Source: Methylobacillus sp.
GTDB lineage: Bacteria > Pseudomonadota > Gammaproteobacteria > Burkholderiales > Methylophilaceae
Length of the DNA: 35,902 nucleotides
Reading direction: 5' to 3'
Assembly (NCBI GenBank): GCA_031277395.1
Contig: JAITML010000078.1
Span: 1-35,902 of the forward strand
The notes beneath the pieces were generated by a model that was not told the origin of the DNA, did not search any database, and saw only the letters and a program-made list of their open reading frames with translations. Positions 28,145 through 35,902 of the stretch are shown one piece after another. A program made the translations under genes and the position numbers. How positions within the stretch are numbered: position 1 is the first letter of the stretch; each line of letters starts with the position of its first letter.

Positions 28145-29242
28145 TCAGGAAACTTCCAGCATGCGATCCAGTGCGAGCTTGGCAAGACCGGCTTCCCTGG
28201 GCGAGACATGGATGCGATTCACAACATTGTTTTCGGCGAGATTTTCCAGTGTCCAGGTGAGGTGTTGCGGGTCGATGCGCGCCATGGTTGAGCATTCGCA
28301 CACAATCGAAGACATGAAACGTACGAGTTTGTTTTCGGGTTTCATGCGCTCGGCGAGGCGGTTTACCAGATTGAGCTCGGTGCCGACCAGCCATTTGGAA
28401 CCCGCAGGCGCTTCGGTCACGGTGCGTAAAATGTATTCGGTGGAGCCGACGTAATCCGACTGGCGGCACACTTCAAAATTGCATTCGGGATGCGCGATCA
28501 CCTTGCCATCCGGATATTCGTTGCGGAACTTGATGATGTCCTGCGGGCGGAACATCTGGTGCACCGAGCAATGGCCCTTCCACAACAAGATTTTGGCGCG
28601 ATCGATTTCTTCCTTGCTCAATCCGCCCAGCGGCAGATCCGGATCCCATACGACCATTTGATCAATGGGAATACCCATCTTGTAACCTGTCCAGCGACCG
28701 AGATGTTGATCGGGAAAGAACAACACTTTCTCGCGCCGCGCGAAAGCCCATTCGGCGATCTTGCCGGCATTGCTGGAGGTGCAGACGATGCCGCCATGCT
28801 CGCCGCAAAATGCTTTGAGGTCGGCGGCTGAATTGATGTAGGTGACCGGTGTGAACAGCGCGTCGAAATCGTAATGTTCGGACAACTCCCGGCGGCAGCG
28901 CTCGACCTTGGATAGATTCGCCATGTCGGCCATGGAGCAGCCCGCCGCCATGTCGGGCAGGATTACGGTCTGCTCGGGGCGCGACAGGGTATCCGCCACT
29001 TCCGCCATGAAATGCACGCCGAGGAACACAATGTATTCCGCAATTGATTCGGCGGCATAGCGCGACAGTTTGAGCGAATCGCCGGTGTAGTCGGCGTGTT
29101 TGTACACGCCTTCCTGCTGATAATGATGGCCGAGAATGACGAGCCGATCGCCGAGTTTTTGGCGCGCAGCGACGATGCGCTGCTGGAGATCATCTTCCCG
29201 CGCGGCCTGATATTTTTCGAACTGGATGGGCGCTGTTTGCAT
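28145..29242 (-). CDS. nadA: Quinolinate synthase
   Basis: NadA condenses iminoaspartate with dihydroxyacetone phosphate to quinolinate in de novo NAD synthesis, using a [4Fe-4S] cluster. The 365-residue product shows VILGHHYQ, DYTGDSLKLSR, VFLGVHFMAEVA, a cluster Cys in DMAAGCSMADM, HPECNFEVC, and a Cys in SSIVCECSTM near the end. This is the long proteobacterial form. Upstream, at 29252-29278, two identical 10-base direct repeats may be an operator. nadB and nadC are not in this window. Confidence 0.96.
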   Translation of the reverse strand: MQTAPIQFEKYQAAREDDLQQRIVAARQKLGDRLVILGHHYQQEGVYKHADYTGDSLKLSRYAAESIAEYIVFLGVHFMAEVADTLSRPEQTVILPDMAAGCSMADMANLSKVERCRRELSEHYDFDALFTPVTYINSAADLKAFCGEHGGIVCTSSNAGKIAEWAFARREKVLFFPDQHLGRWTGYKMGIPIDQMVVWDPDLPLGGLSKEEIDRAKILLWKGHCSVHQMFRPQDIIKFRNEYPDGKVIAHPECNFEVCRQSDYVGSTEYILRTVTEAPAGSKWLVGTELNLVNRLAERMKPENKLVRFMSSIVCECSTMARIDPQHLTWTLENLAENNVVNRIHVSPREAGLAKLALDRMLEVS

Positions 29243-29251
29243 GGCAGTAGT

Positions 29252-29278
29252 CGTGATTCAAGGAACCCGTGATTCAAA
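29252..29278. repeat. Direct repeats just upstream of nadA
   Basis: CGTGATTCAA occurs at 29252-29261 and 29269-29278, 17 bases apart start to start, 10-36 bases upstream of the nadA ATG (minus strand). The position suits a repressor site or a small duplication. Confidence 0.4.
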
Positions 29279-29287
29279 AACGCAATT

Positions 29288-29737
29288 CTACAACGTTAAT
29301 CCGTGACGTTCACCCAAGGTGCGCAGGGCTTCCACATTGGTCCAGGAAAATACCCTGAGAGCCGCTTGCCGCCATTGAACCCATTCGTATCCCAGATGCT
29401 CGCCGGGCGCGAGCGTGACCGGCAACGCGCCAGGAAGCTCGAGGCCGAACACATGCTCGATATTGTGCGTGACGTCCGGCGCGTAACGGTGCCGCCAGTG
29501 CGGAAAAATTTCGTATTCATGCGTCAGTTGCCAATCCGAAAGATTGTATTTTCCGGTGTCCAGTCCAGTTTCTTCGAACACTTCGCGCATCGCCGTCTCG
29601 CGCAGGGTTTCCCCTGGCTCGCAACTGCCGGTGACAGATTGCCAGAACCCCGGGCGATCCGCGCGCTCCAGCAGCAGCACGTCAAGCTGCGGCGTGTATA
29701 TCATCACGAGGACGGAAACCGGCTGTTTGTAAGCCAT
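29288..29737 (-). CDS. nudB: Dihydroneopterin triphosphate diphosphatase (Nudix)
   Basis: NudB removes pyrophosphate from dihydroneopterin triphosphate early in folate synthesis. The Nudix box is complete: G-x5-E-x7-REVFEETG within GSCEPGETLRETAMREVFEETG. The adjoining FWQSVTGS and FPHWRHRYAPDVTHN segments are those of NudB. 149 residues is normal. The ATG at 29737 is the likely start; a GTG directly before it is also in frame. It lies downstream of aspS on the same strand, an arrangement common in proteobacteria. Confidence 0.92.
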   Translation of the reverse strand: MAYKQPVSVLVMIYTPQLDVLLLERADRPGFWQSVTGSCEPGETLRETAMREVFEETGLDTGKYNLSDWQLTHEYEIFPHWRHRYAPDVTHNIEHVFGLELPGALPVTLAPGEHLGYEWVQWRQAALRVFSWTNVEALRTLGERHGLTL

Positions 29738-29820
29738 CACGCTTTCAGGATGGAGCCATCATCCGGCAAATGAGTTCCGTGTTGCACCGGCAAGGCGCAG
29801 GCTCGCAAGCGGATTCATTT

Positions 29821-31605
29821 TCAGCCGGCGACGTTTTGCTGGCGCACGCGTATATGCAACTCGCGCAACTGCTTTTCGTCGACCTCGTTCGGCGCCCGGG
29901 TCATGAGACACTGCGCGCGCTGGGTCTTGGGGAAGGCGATCACATCGCGTATGGACTCTGCGCCGGCCATGAGCGTGACCAGACGATCCAGACCGAAGGC
30001 GAGGCCACCGTGCGGCGGTGCGCCGTATTGCCGCGCATCGAGCAGAAAGCCGAATTTTTCCTGTGCTTCTTCCTGGCTGATTTTGAGCGCATCGAACACC
30101 TTGGATTGCACTTCCTGCTTGTGGATACGCACCGAGCCGCCACCGACTTCCCAGCCGTTCAGCACCATGTCGTAGGCTTTGGAGAGACAGGCGCCGGGGT
30201 TGCTCGTGAGCATGTCCTCGTGGCCGTCCTTGGGACTGGTGAAGGGATGATGCAGCGCGACCCAGCGATCGGCTTCCTCGTCGCGCTCGAACATCGGGAA
30301 ATCCACCACCCACAGCGGCGCCCAGGCGCGGCCATCCGTGTGACCTTTTTCGTGGCCGATTTTGGCGCGCAACGCGCCGAGCGCCTCGTTGACCACCTTG
30401 GCCTGATCGGCGCCAAAAAACACCAGATCGCCGTTCGCCGCGCCGGTACGTTCAATGACGGCTTTGAGCGCGTTGACGTGGATGTTCTTGACGATGGGGC
30501 TTTGCAGGCCGGTTTCGTTGAGTTGCGTGATGTCGTTGATCTTGATGTAGGCCAGTCCCTTGGCGCCGTAAATCTTGACGAATTCGGTATCGGCGTCGAT
30601 TTCGCCGCGCGTGAGCGCGCCGCCGCCTGGAATGCGCAGGCCCGCGACGCGTCCGTTCGCCATGTTGGCAGCGCCGGAAAATACCTTGAAATCGACATCC
30701 TTCATCACGTCGGTAAGCTCGGTGATTTCGAGCGTGACGCGCATGTCCGGCTTGTCGGAACCGTAGCGGCTCATCACTTCGCTGAACGGCATGCGCGGGA
30801 ACGGGTCGGGCAGGGTGATGTCCTGCACTTCCTTGAACATCTTGCGAATCATGTCCTCGACGATGGTCATGATCTCATTTTCACCGAGGAAGGAGGTTTC
30901 GATATCGACCTGGGTGAATTCCGGCTGGCGATCCGCCCTGAGGTCTTCGTCGCGGAAGCATTTGGTGATCTGGAAATAGCGGTCGAAGCCGGACACCATG
31001 AGCAGTTGCTTGAACAGTTGCGGCGACTGCGGCAGCGCGAAAAACATGCCGTGATGCACGCGCGACGGCACCAGATAATCGCGCGCACCTTCGGGTGTAG
31101 AGCGCGTCAGCATCGGGGTTTCAACTTCGATGAAGCCGTGGCTGTCGAGATGGTTGCGCAGCGTTTTGGCGACCTGATGACGCAGCATGAGATTTTTTTG
31201 CATCGCGGGACGGCGCAGGTCGAGATAACGATGTTCGAGACGCACGGTCTCGGAAAGATTGTCGTCATCCAGCATGAACGGCGGCGTGAGCGAAGGGTTG
31301 AGAATCTCGATTTCGCTCGCGAGCATTTCAACCTCGCCGGTCGGAATATTGGGGTTGACCGTGCCTTCCGGGCGATGACGCACCTTGCAGCTTACTTTCA
31401 GCACGAATTCATTGCGTATGCTTTCGGCGATGCTGAACGCCTCCGGCGTATCCGGGTCGATCACGATTTGCGACATGCCGGTGCGGTCGCGCAGGTCGAT
31501 GAAAATCACGCCGCCGTGATCGCGGCGGCGGTGCGCCCAGCCGCAAAGAGTTACGGTCTGGCCGATGTGCTGGCTGTTGAGTTCGCCACAGTAATGAGTA
31601 CGCAT
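29821..31605 (-). CDS. aspS: Aspartyl-tRNA synthetase (probably non-discriminating)
   Basis: AspRS charges tRNA with aspartate. The 594-residue bacterial-type product has an N-terminal OB fold ([21 protein letters not shown]), class II motif 2 ([18 protein letters not shown]), a GAD insertion domain and motif 3 ([16 protein letters not shown]). The OB fold carries His at residue 30 (RRRDHGG), where discriminating enzymes usually have Leu. In Pseudomonas that His, with a nearby Gly, goes with charging of tRNA-Asn as well, corrected by GatCAB. Non-discriminating activity is therefore inferred. It sits between the DUF502 gene and nudB. Confidence 0.97.
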   Translation of the reverse strand: MRTHYCGELNSQHIGQTVTLCGWAHRRRDHGGVIFIDLRDRTGMSQIVIDPDTPEAFSIAESIRNEFVLKVSCKVRHRPEGTVNPNIPTGEVEMLASEIEILNPSLTPPFMLDDDNLSETVRLEHRYLDLRRPAMQKNLMLRHQVAKTLRNHLDSHGFIEVETPMLTRSTPEGARDYLVPSRVHHGMFFALPQSPQLFKQLLMVSGFDRYFQITKCFRDEDLRADRQPEFTQVDIETSFLGENEIMTIVEDMIRKMFKEVQDITLPDPFPRMPFSEVMSRYGSDKPDMRVTLEITELTDVMKDVDFKVFSGAANMANGRVAGLRIPGGGALTRGEIDADTEFVKIYGAKGLAYIKINDITQLNETGLQSPIVKNIHVNALKAVIERTGAANGDLVFFGADQAKVVNEALGALRAKIGHEKGHTDGRAWAPLWVVDFPMFERDEEADRWVALHHPFTSPKDGHEDMLTSNPGACLSKAYDMVLNGWEVGGGSVRIHKQEVQSKVFDALKISQEEAQEKFGFLLDARQYGAPPHGGLAFGLDRLVTLMAGAESIRDVIAFPKTQRAQCLMTRAPNEVDEKQLRELHIRVRQQNVAG

Positions 31606-31632
31606 AAAGACTTTATGAAAATGAAAAGTTGA

Positions 31633-32250
31633 TCAGGCACCGACGGAAGTATCGGCGGTCTTGTTGGAAGGCGCGACGACGCCCATGGAAATAATGTATT
31701 TGAGCGCTTCATCCACGGTCATCTCCAGTTCGATGACCTCGTTCACCGGCATCATGAGAAAAAAACCGGAAGTCGGATTGGGCGTGGTCGGCACATACAC
31801 GCTCACATAATCGCCCGGCAAATGCCGCGCCACGGAGCCGCCCGGCTGGCCGGTCTGGAACGCGATCGTCCAACTGCCGGAACGCGGATACTGCACCAGC
31901 AATACCTTGCGAAACGCCTGCCCGGAATCGGAGAACAGCGTATCCGACACCTGTTTCACGCTGTAATAAATCGATTTGACCACTGGCACGCGCCCGAGAA
32001 TTCTCTCCCAGCCTTCCAGAATGCGGCGGCCGAAAAAGTTGGTCGCAATCATGCCGGTTCCCAGCACGATTATCACACTCAATATCGCGCCCAAACCGGG
32101 AATGCGGCGTCCGAACCAGGTTTGCGGCTGCCACGCGGTGGGCAGCAACTCCATGCTTTGGTCCATGATGCCGATGAGTTGGTAGAGCACCCAAACGGTG
32201 ATCCCCAGTGGCACCAGCACCAGCAAGCCGTTGATGAGATAACGCTTCAT
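31633..32250 (-). CDS. DUF502 family inner-membrane protein
   Basis: The 205-residue product has two membrane segments (LINGLLVLVPLGITVWVLYQ near residue 4 and GAILSVIIVLGTGMIATNFF near 53). The DUF502 pattern follows: GRRILEGWERILGRVPVVKSIY, then VLLVQYPRSGSWTIAF and a VYVPTTPNPTSGFF block. The family is widespread and its function is unknown. It lies 27 bases upstream of aspS and 21 bases downstream of the FmdB gene on the same strand, a recurrent cluster. Confidence 0.92.
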   Translation of the reverse strand: MKRYLINGLLVLVPLGITVWVLYQLIGIMDQSMELLPTAWQPQTWFGRRIPGLGAILSVIIVLGTGMIATNFFGRRILEGWERILGRVPVVKSIYYSVKQVSDTLFSDSGQAFRKVLLVQYPRSGSWTIAFQTGQPGGSVARHLPGDYVSVYVPTTPNPTSGFFLMMPVNEVIELEMTVDEALKYIISMGVVAPSNKTADTSVGA

Positions 32251-32271
32251 TTGAATGACGTTCTGCGGCGA

Positions 32272-32523
32272 TCAATGGCAGGCGCAATTGCCGCCGCAAG
32301 GTGTGGCCGCAGGCGCGGATTCTTCCTTGGGTTTGGCCGCGCCACCCTTGAAGTCGCTTGCATACCAGCCGCTACCCTTGAGCTGAAATCCGGGCGCGGT
32401 CAGTTGTTTGGAAAAAGTTGCTTGATGGCAATGCGGGCACTCGGTCAGAGGCTCGGCGTTCATCTTTTGCATGATGTCCTCCGCATGTCCGCATGCGGAG
32501 CAACGGTACGCGTAAATCGGCAT
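32272..32523 (-). CDS. FmdB-family zinc-ribbon protein
   Basis: The 83-residue product begins MPIYAYRCSACGHAEDIMQK and has two CxxC pairs (CSAC and CPHC) that should bind one zinc. A flexible Gly/Ala-rich tail ends in CGGNCACH, a second Cys/His cluster that might bind metal. This is the FmdB/CxxC_CXXC_SSSS putative regulatory family; a regulatory role is not established. AAGGAG precedes the ATG. It is probably the first gene of the DUF502-aspS-nudB unit. Confidence 0.92.
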   Translation of the reverse strand: MPIYAYRCSACGHAEDIMQKMNAEPLTECPHCHQATFSKQLTAPGFQLKGSGWYASDFKGGAAKPKEESAPAATPCGGNCACH

Positions 32524-32562
32524 GGCGTAACTCCTTAAAAAAGCGAGATTATACCTGAATCG

Positions 32563-32892
32563 TCAGGCGCTTTTCAGGCGGACGAGCTGCTTGCGTCGGA
32601 TAAGCATCCATAACGCATACGCACCCGTACCCAAGGTATAGCCACAGCCAAACAGGATGGCGCTGGTGAGAACCGGCTCGTGCAAGGGTTCCCCCATGGC
32701 AAGCAAAACCACGCTGCCGGTCACAAGGCCGGAAGCCAGCAGCCACCAGCCAATGGAGCGCCAGCGGGCGGTGCAGCCAAGAAAAATGCTGGACACGATG
32801 AGAAATGGAGCGATGGCAGCGAGCGCCATCATCAGAAGCGTCACAAACATCAAGAACAGGAAAATTTCAGGCGAAGGGAACGATATCGTCAT
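32563..32892 (-). CDS. Small hypothetical membrane protein (three helices)
   Basis: The 109-residue product has hydrophobic segments at about 8-37, 47-67 and 75-97 (for example LFLMFVTLLMMALAAIAPFL) and a basic C-terminus (RRKQLVRLKSA). I recognise no family. It begins nine bases after the stop of the membrane gene at 32902, so the two are likely cotranscribed with the hydrolase at 33280. No strong ribosome site is visible. Confidence 0.65.
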   Translation of the reverse strand: MTISFPSPEIFLFLMFVTLLMMALAAIAPFLIVSSIFLGCTARWRSIGWWLLASGLVTGSVVLLAMGEPLHEPVLTSAILFGCGYTLGTGAYALWMLIRRKQLVRLKSA

Positions 32893-32901
32893 GGGCTTGC
32901 G

Positions 32902-33267
32902 TTAGAGGGGAGCCCGCATTTCGAAGATCGGAAGGTACATTGCCATGAATAAAACAAGCTGCGCTGCGATATTGAGTCCCGACATGACTTGAACGCACCG
33001 GAGCAGGGCGAATGACCTCAGGAGCCATAGAAGAATGAACAACACCAGTTGCAGCAGAAAGCTGAGCAGCAGCACCGCCCAAATCAAAGTCGAGTTATTC
33101 AGTACAACCTGGGTCAGGCTCGGAAGGCTCGCGCCAAATTTGGAAAAAAAGGAGGCGAACGACTGTATTATGTATCCAAACATGATCGCCCAGAACCCGA
33201 CCCAAACGGTCAAGACCATGGCGAGAGCAGATCCGGGGCGGCGAGGTTTTACTTCCTCTTTCTCCAT
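32902..33267 (-). CDS. Small hypothetical membrane protein
   Basis: The 121-residue product has a charged N-terminus (MEKEEVKPRRPGS) and three hydrophobic stretches, about 15-40, 60-85 and 95-115 (for example WAVLLLSFLLQLVLFILLWL). I recognise no domain. It starts 12 bases after the isochorismatase-like gene and precedes another small membrane gene by nine bases, suggesting an operon of unknown function. Confidence 0.65.
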   Translation of the reverse strand: MEKEEVKPRRPGSALAMVLTVWVGFWAIMFGYIIQSFASFFSKFGASLPSLTQVVLNNSTLIWAVLLLSFLLQLVLFILLWLLRSFALLRCVQVMSGLNIAAQLVLFMAMYLPIFEMRAPL

Positions 33268-33279
33268 TTCAGCATCTCT

Positions 33280-33885
33280 TTATTCAGTCGGTACATCCGT
33301 CGCTGAAGCCACCACCGCCGCTGGCAAGTCCGAAAGCGCGGCGAGCGCCGCCGCGTGTACCTGCGCGGATGAAAGAGATGTTCCCGCGATTTTGAGGGGC
33401 AAAGCCCGGGTTGCCGTGGCGGAAGCGACCACGGTGGGTCGATAACCCGTATCGAATGCTCCGCGCGCGGTGGAGTTCACGCACATGTGCGACATGAAAC
33501 CCACGAGGATGAGGTTTTCAATGCCTTGTTGTTTCAGCAAGGCATCCAGTTGCGTGCCCGCAAAAGAGTTGGGGTAGTTTTTCGTGATGACCGGTTCGCC
33601 GTTCGCAGGCGCGAGCAAATCGACAATCTGCCCGATGCGGCTGTTTACATCGTAGGGAGTACCGGGTCCCGCGTCATGCTGAATATGAAACACCGGGCGG
33701 CGGGCATTTCTGAAACGGTCGAGGAGAACTTTGCATTCGGCCAAAGCCTGCTCCATGCCATCCAGTTTCATGATGCCTTCGCAGTAGGTGTTCTGCGCGT
33801 CGATGATAATCAGCGCCGAGTTTGCGACCGCGCTGGCCGCGTCACCTAGGCCAACCAAGTCGCGAAGTGTTTTCAGTTCTGACAT
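33280..33885 (-). CDS. Isochorismatase-family cysteine hydrolase
   Basis: The 201-residue product has the family triad: Asp in ALIIIDAQNTYCEG, Lys in VITKNYPNSFAGT, and the nucleophile Cys in VGFMSHMCVNSTARGAFD, with a cis-peptide-type GFMS turn. Members hydrolyse isochorismate, nicotinamide or other amides and imides; the substrate cannot be read here. The nearby nadA is on the same strand but 4 kb away, so a link to NAD metabolism is only speculative. GAGGAG precedes the ATG. The C-terminus is Ala-rich and may be disordered. Confidence 0.88.
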   Translation of the reverse strand: MSELKTLRDLVGLGDAASAVANSALIIIDAQNTYCEGIMKLDGMEQALAECKVLLDRFRNARRPVFHIQHDAGPGTPYDVNSRIGQIVDLLAPANGEPVITKNYPNSFAGTQLDALLKQQGIENLILVGFMSHMCVNSTARGAFDTGYRPTVVASATATRALPLKIAGTSLSSAQVHAAALAALSDLPAAVVASATDVPTE

Positions 33886-33983
33886 TGCGTTCTCCTCACA
33901 TATCCAAAATCCAAGGGGATTATACGTCTTTGGTGAAATAGCGCCTTGGTGTCAAGGCAGTGGAAACCAATAATCATGAGGTG

Positions 33984-34006
33984 ATGCTATCGCTACGCGA
34001 TAGCAT
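33984..34006. other. Perfect hairpin ahead of a mini reading frame
   Basis: ATGCTATCG (33984-33992) and CGATAGCAT (33998-34006) form a 9-bp stem with loop CTACG. An AGGAGG ribosome site follows 8 bases later on the plus strand. Confidence 0.45.
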
Positions 34007-34024
34007 GGTCAACAGGAGGTATTT

Positions 34025-34072
34025 ATGAAATGGTTTCATGTCTATAGGCGGCCATCTATGGATCAATTTTGA
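34025..34072 (+). CDS. Possible 15-residue peptide or 5' remnant of a lost gene
   Basis: ATG 34025 is preceded by AGGAGG at perfect spacing and opens a frame MKWFHVYRRPSMDQF that stops at 34070-34072. The initiation signal is one of the best in the window, yet the frame is tiny and its last 17 bases overlap the 3' end of the convergent LprI-like gene. It may be the surviving start of a gene truncated when the neighbouring AT-rich segment arrived, or a genuine small peptide. Confidence 0.3.
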   Translation: MKWFHVYRRPSMDQF

Positions 34073-35456
34073 AGCGATGCGATATTGTGGTCTTCATTAG
34101 GTACTTAAATTCGCATAACTGCTCAGTTTCTCCATTTGAAATCTGAACAACGCCAGCATCCGCATCATTCTGAGTTGCTGCGATGTAATACCGGCCTTTA
34201 ACCTTATAGATATCCATTGAGCCGCTGCGCAGTTTTTCAAATTGGCTGGATAATGTGTTATTTACTATCGTTTCAAAATCTTTCGCAAAGATGGATAGCC
34301 AAATGTCAGTTGATCCGCAGCCGGCGCCTGAGTAATACACAAACTTTCCAATATTTTCTGGTTTGCCATCTCCATCAATATCGATGGAGAGAAGGCTAAC
34401 CTCATCAGCATATTTGCTATAGCGTGTTACGAATTCATCTCGATAAACTTGGCTGGGGGTAAAAGGTAAGTCTTCCGTGATAGGTTTCCATGACAACGGC
34501 TCCAAACTGTCGTTTGCAATCTTGGAACATAACTCAGGATTCTTCGCCGAAACTACTTTCATCTTGGTGATTTCCCTTGAAAACAGACACAAAGGCCGTA
34601 TCTTTCCATCAGGTTTGATCCAGGACGCCATATTTATGTGGTTTTTGTTAGCCAAATCTGCGGTAATCATGTAATTGCGACCGTGATAAAAAATTGGATA
34701 GTCCCCGCCACCCCAATATGCCCAACGTATGATCTCATCAGGATCGCTCACCTCATCAATACCAACATCGTCACTTTCAACATCATCGCCTTCTGAATTT
34801 GATAAGTATGAAATGTTACTAACCTTATATGAGGCACAGGAACCCCCAATGAAAAAACTGGCAAAACGTGTTGGGTTCCCCTTGGATGTGAGGCGTAGCT
34901 TATAGATAGTACTTGGCTCATTGGACCATGGATCCCGTGCCTTTAACTGCTCCTTTTCTTCCTGCGAAAACCCCCACCCTGATTCTATGACGCTCGCATC
35001 AAGCATTCCTTGATCTCTGCCTGGTATTGCTAGTTTGGCCAACTGCTCACGGTCAGCCAAGCCAGCCAACGCAACACATGTTTTTTCGGCTTCGCCATCA
35101 GACATGGGTGTTTCTGAGATTTGTACGGACAAAACGAAAATGTCGACGAGCTCGGCAATGCGCTCTTGATAAATGCGGGTTAAGCACTCCTTGGTCTCAC
35201 ATCTATCTCTAACCATGCGAAGCCAATTTAATTGTTTACTCCGCAAGCCATTCTTGTCCGAAACAGATTGTCGGGCAAGGGAGTAAACATGGTTTAGCTT
35301 TGCGTCAAGCTGCTTCAGATTGGAGTCGCCGCAGATCGTGGATTCGATCCCAGACTGTGCCTTGGCACAACGATCCTGGGCATAAGCGCCAGAAGTTGGA
35401 AGAAAAAGTATCGCCAAGAAAGCATGACTAAGTACAACTCTGAAATGAACTGTCAT
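34056..35456 (-). CDS. Secreted LprI/DUF1311-like protein with a large uncharacterised C-terminus
   Basis: The 466-residue product has a signal peptide (cleavage expected after …SGAYA). It then has a Cys-rich N-terminal domain (about 28-105: CAKAQSGIESTICGDSNLKQLD … QLNWLRMVRDRCETKECLTRIY) typical of DUF1311/LprI, a family that includes lysozyme inhibitors. The following 350 residues are unfamiliar to me. They include an EF-hand-like DIDGDGKPENIG loop, as in FG-GAP or dockerin calcium sites, several Cys and a GGGDYPIFYHGRNYMI segment. AAT-, ATC- and TCA-type codons are frequent and the DNA is clearly more AT-rich than its neighbours, suggesting recent acquisition. ATG 35456 follows AGGAG at a long spacing. 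Confidence 0.75.
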   Translation of the reverse strand: MTVHFRVVLSHAFLAILFLPTSGAYAQDRCAKAQSGIESTICGDSNLKQLDAKLNHVYSLARQSVSDKNGLRSKQLNWLRMVRDRCETKECLTRIYQERIAELVDIFVLSVQISETPMSDGEAEKTCVALAGLADREQLAKLAIPGRDQGMLDASVIESGWGFSQEEKEQLKARDPWSNEPSTIYKLRLTSKGNPTRFASFFIGGSCASYKVSNISYLSNSEGDDVESDDVGIDEVSDPDEIIRWAYWGGGDYPIFYHGRNYMITADLANKNHINMASWIKPDGKIRPLCLFSREITKMKVVSAKNPELCSKIANDSLEPLSWKPITEDLPFTPSQVYRDEFVTRYSKYADEVSLLSIDIDGDGKPENIGKFVYYSGAGCGSTDIWLSIFAKDFETIVNNTLSSQFEKLRSGSMDIYKVKGRYYIAATQNDADAGVVQISNGETEQLCEFKYLMKTTISHRFKIDP

Positions 35457-35483
35457 GGCGTAATACTCCTGGCGAGCGAGCCA

Positions 35484-35511
35484 AGCGGACTGTTACAGGC
35501 CATTGTCCGCT
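35484..35511. terminator. Hairpin downstream of ssb
   Basis: AGCGGAC (35484-35490) pairs with GTCCGCT (35505-35511), 23 bases beyond the ssb stop on the minus strand. There is no T-tract, so terminator function is uncertain. Confidence 0.3.
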
Positions 35512-35533
35512 ACAAAATTATCTTTGATAAAAG

Positions 35534-35902
35534 TTAAAACGGAATATCGTCATCGAAATCATCAAAGCCGGAGCCGCCGCCGCTTGCTGCGGGTTTGACG
35601 CCGCCGCCGGATGATTCGCGGGCTGGTTGTTGCGGTGCGCCGTCGCCGTCATCCATGACCTCGAAGGCGTTGCCGCCGCCGGAGCGACCGCCCAGCATCT
35701 GCATGCGATCGGCCACGATTTCGGTGGTTTGGCGTTCGCCGCCTTCCTTGTCTGTCCATTTGCGGGTTTGCAGGCGGCCTTCGATGTAAACCGAAGAGCC
35801 TTTCTTGAGGTATTGTCCGGCGATTTCGGCCAGTTTGCCGAACATGGAAATGCGATGCCATTCGGTGCGTTCCTGTTTTTGGCCGCTTTTGTCTTTCCAG
35901 GT
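35534..35902 (-). CDS. ssb: Single-stranded DNA-binding protein (N-terminus beyond the window)
   Basis: The visible 122 residues are the second half of the OB fold ([20 protein letters not shown], then the [17 protein letters not shown] strands). A Gly/Ser-rich linker follows and the acidic tip [10 protein letters not shown] ends it. That tip recruits replication and repair proteins. SSB coats single-stranded DNA as a tetramer. About the first 50 residues lie past position 35902. The stop is TAA at 35534-35536. Confidence 0.96.
   Translation of the reverse strand, partial: TWKDKSGQKQERTEWHRISMFGKLAEIAGQYLKKGSSVYIEGRLQTRKWTDKEGGERQTTEIVADRMQMLGGRSGGGNAFEVMDDGDGAPQQPARESSGGGVKPAASGGGSGFDDFDDDIPF

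Noticed and set aside
27946..28209. N-terminal extension of the clsB frame upstream of 27945
   Set aside because: The extension is unlike any ClsB N-terminus and overlaps the nuclease remnant and nadA in another frame.
29770..31632. A 620-codon plus-strand frame opposite aspS
   Set aside because: It mirrors the aspS codon pattern and is rich in His, Arg and Val without domains; aspS is unambiguous.

Overview
This window reads as a chromosomal stretch of a betaproteobacterium, probably Nitrosomonadales and perhaps near the Gallionellaceae. The lineage call is my inference, from three things: ponA diverging from pilMNOPQ-aroK-aroB-dgt, the hemA-prfA-prmC cluster, and the fmdB-DUF502-aspS-nudB-cls cluster. 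Most of it is dense, GC-rich housekeeping DNA. Several genes overlap by four bases, which suggests coupled translation. There is no prophage, insertion sequence, CRISPR array or rRNA operon.

Layout: (a) 1-2067 holds the tail of an unidentified gene, a REP-like palindromic spacer and a highly organised outer-membrane porin gene with a strong terminator. (b) 2068-5314, minus strand, is hemA-prfA-prmC: tetrapyrrole entry, release factor 1 and its methyltransferase. prmC carries an in-frame palindromic repeat. (c) 5443-13631, plus strand, is rpe-gph-trpL-trpE-fabA-fabB-trpG-trpD-trpC-hemB. A short Trp-containing leader peptide and a terminator sit between gph and trpE, and the fabAB pair splits the trp genes. 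(d) 13680-15557 holds two paralogous small secreted proteins with near-identical promoters, flanking a yqhA-like membrane gene. (e) 15636-18725, minus strand, is ponA (PBP1A) and a conserved hypothetical gene. (f) 18892-26646, plus strand, is pilMNOPQ, aroK, aroB and dgt. (g) 26680-32523, minus strand, is tRNA-Thr(CGT), a cardiolipin synthase, an internally deleted nuclease remnant, nadA, nudB, aspS, a DUF502 protein and an FmdB-type zinc ribbon. (h) 32563-35456, minus strand, is an accessory stretch: two small membrane proteins, an isochorismatase-fold hydrolase and an AT-rich LprI-like secreted protein. (i) ssb runs off the right edge.

The most interesting items are: a compact ribosome-mediated trp attenuator whose tandem Trp codons lie inside the ascending arm of the terminator, with a second pairing that looks like an antiterminator; a miniaturised endonuclease/exonuclease/phosphatase remnant that keeps both ends of the gene and its start/stop overlap with cls; a REP-like element read as about 20 extra residues inside PrmC; and an intrinsic terminator after pilQ whose hairpin and T-tract also encode the first residues of AroK.
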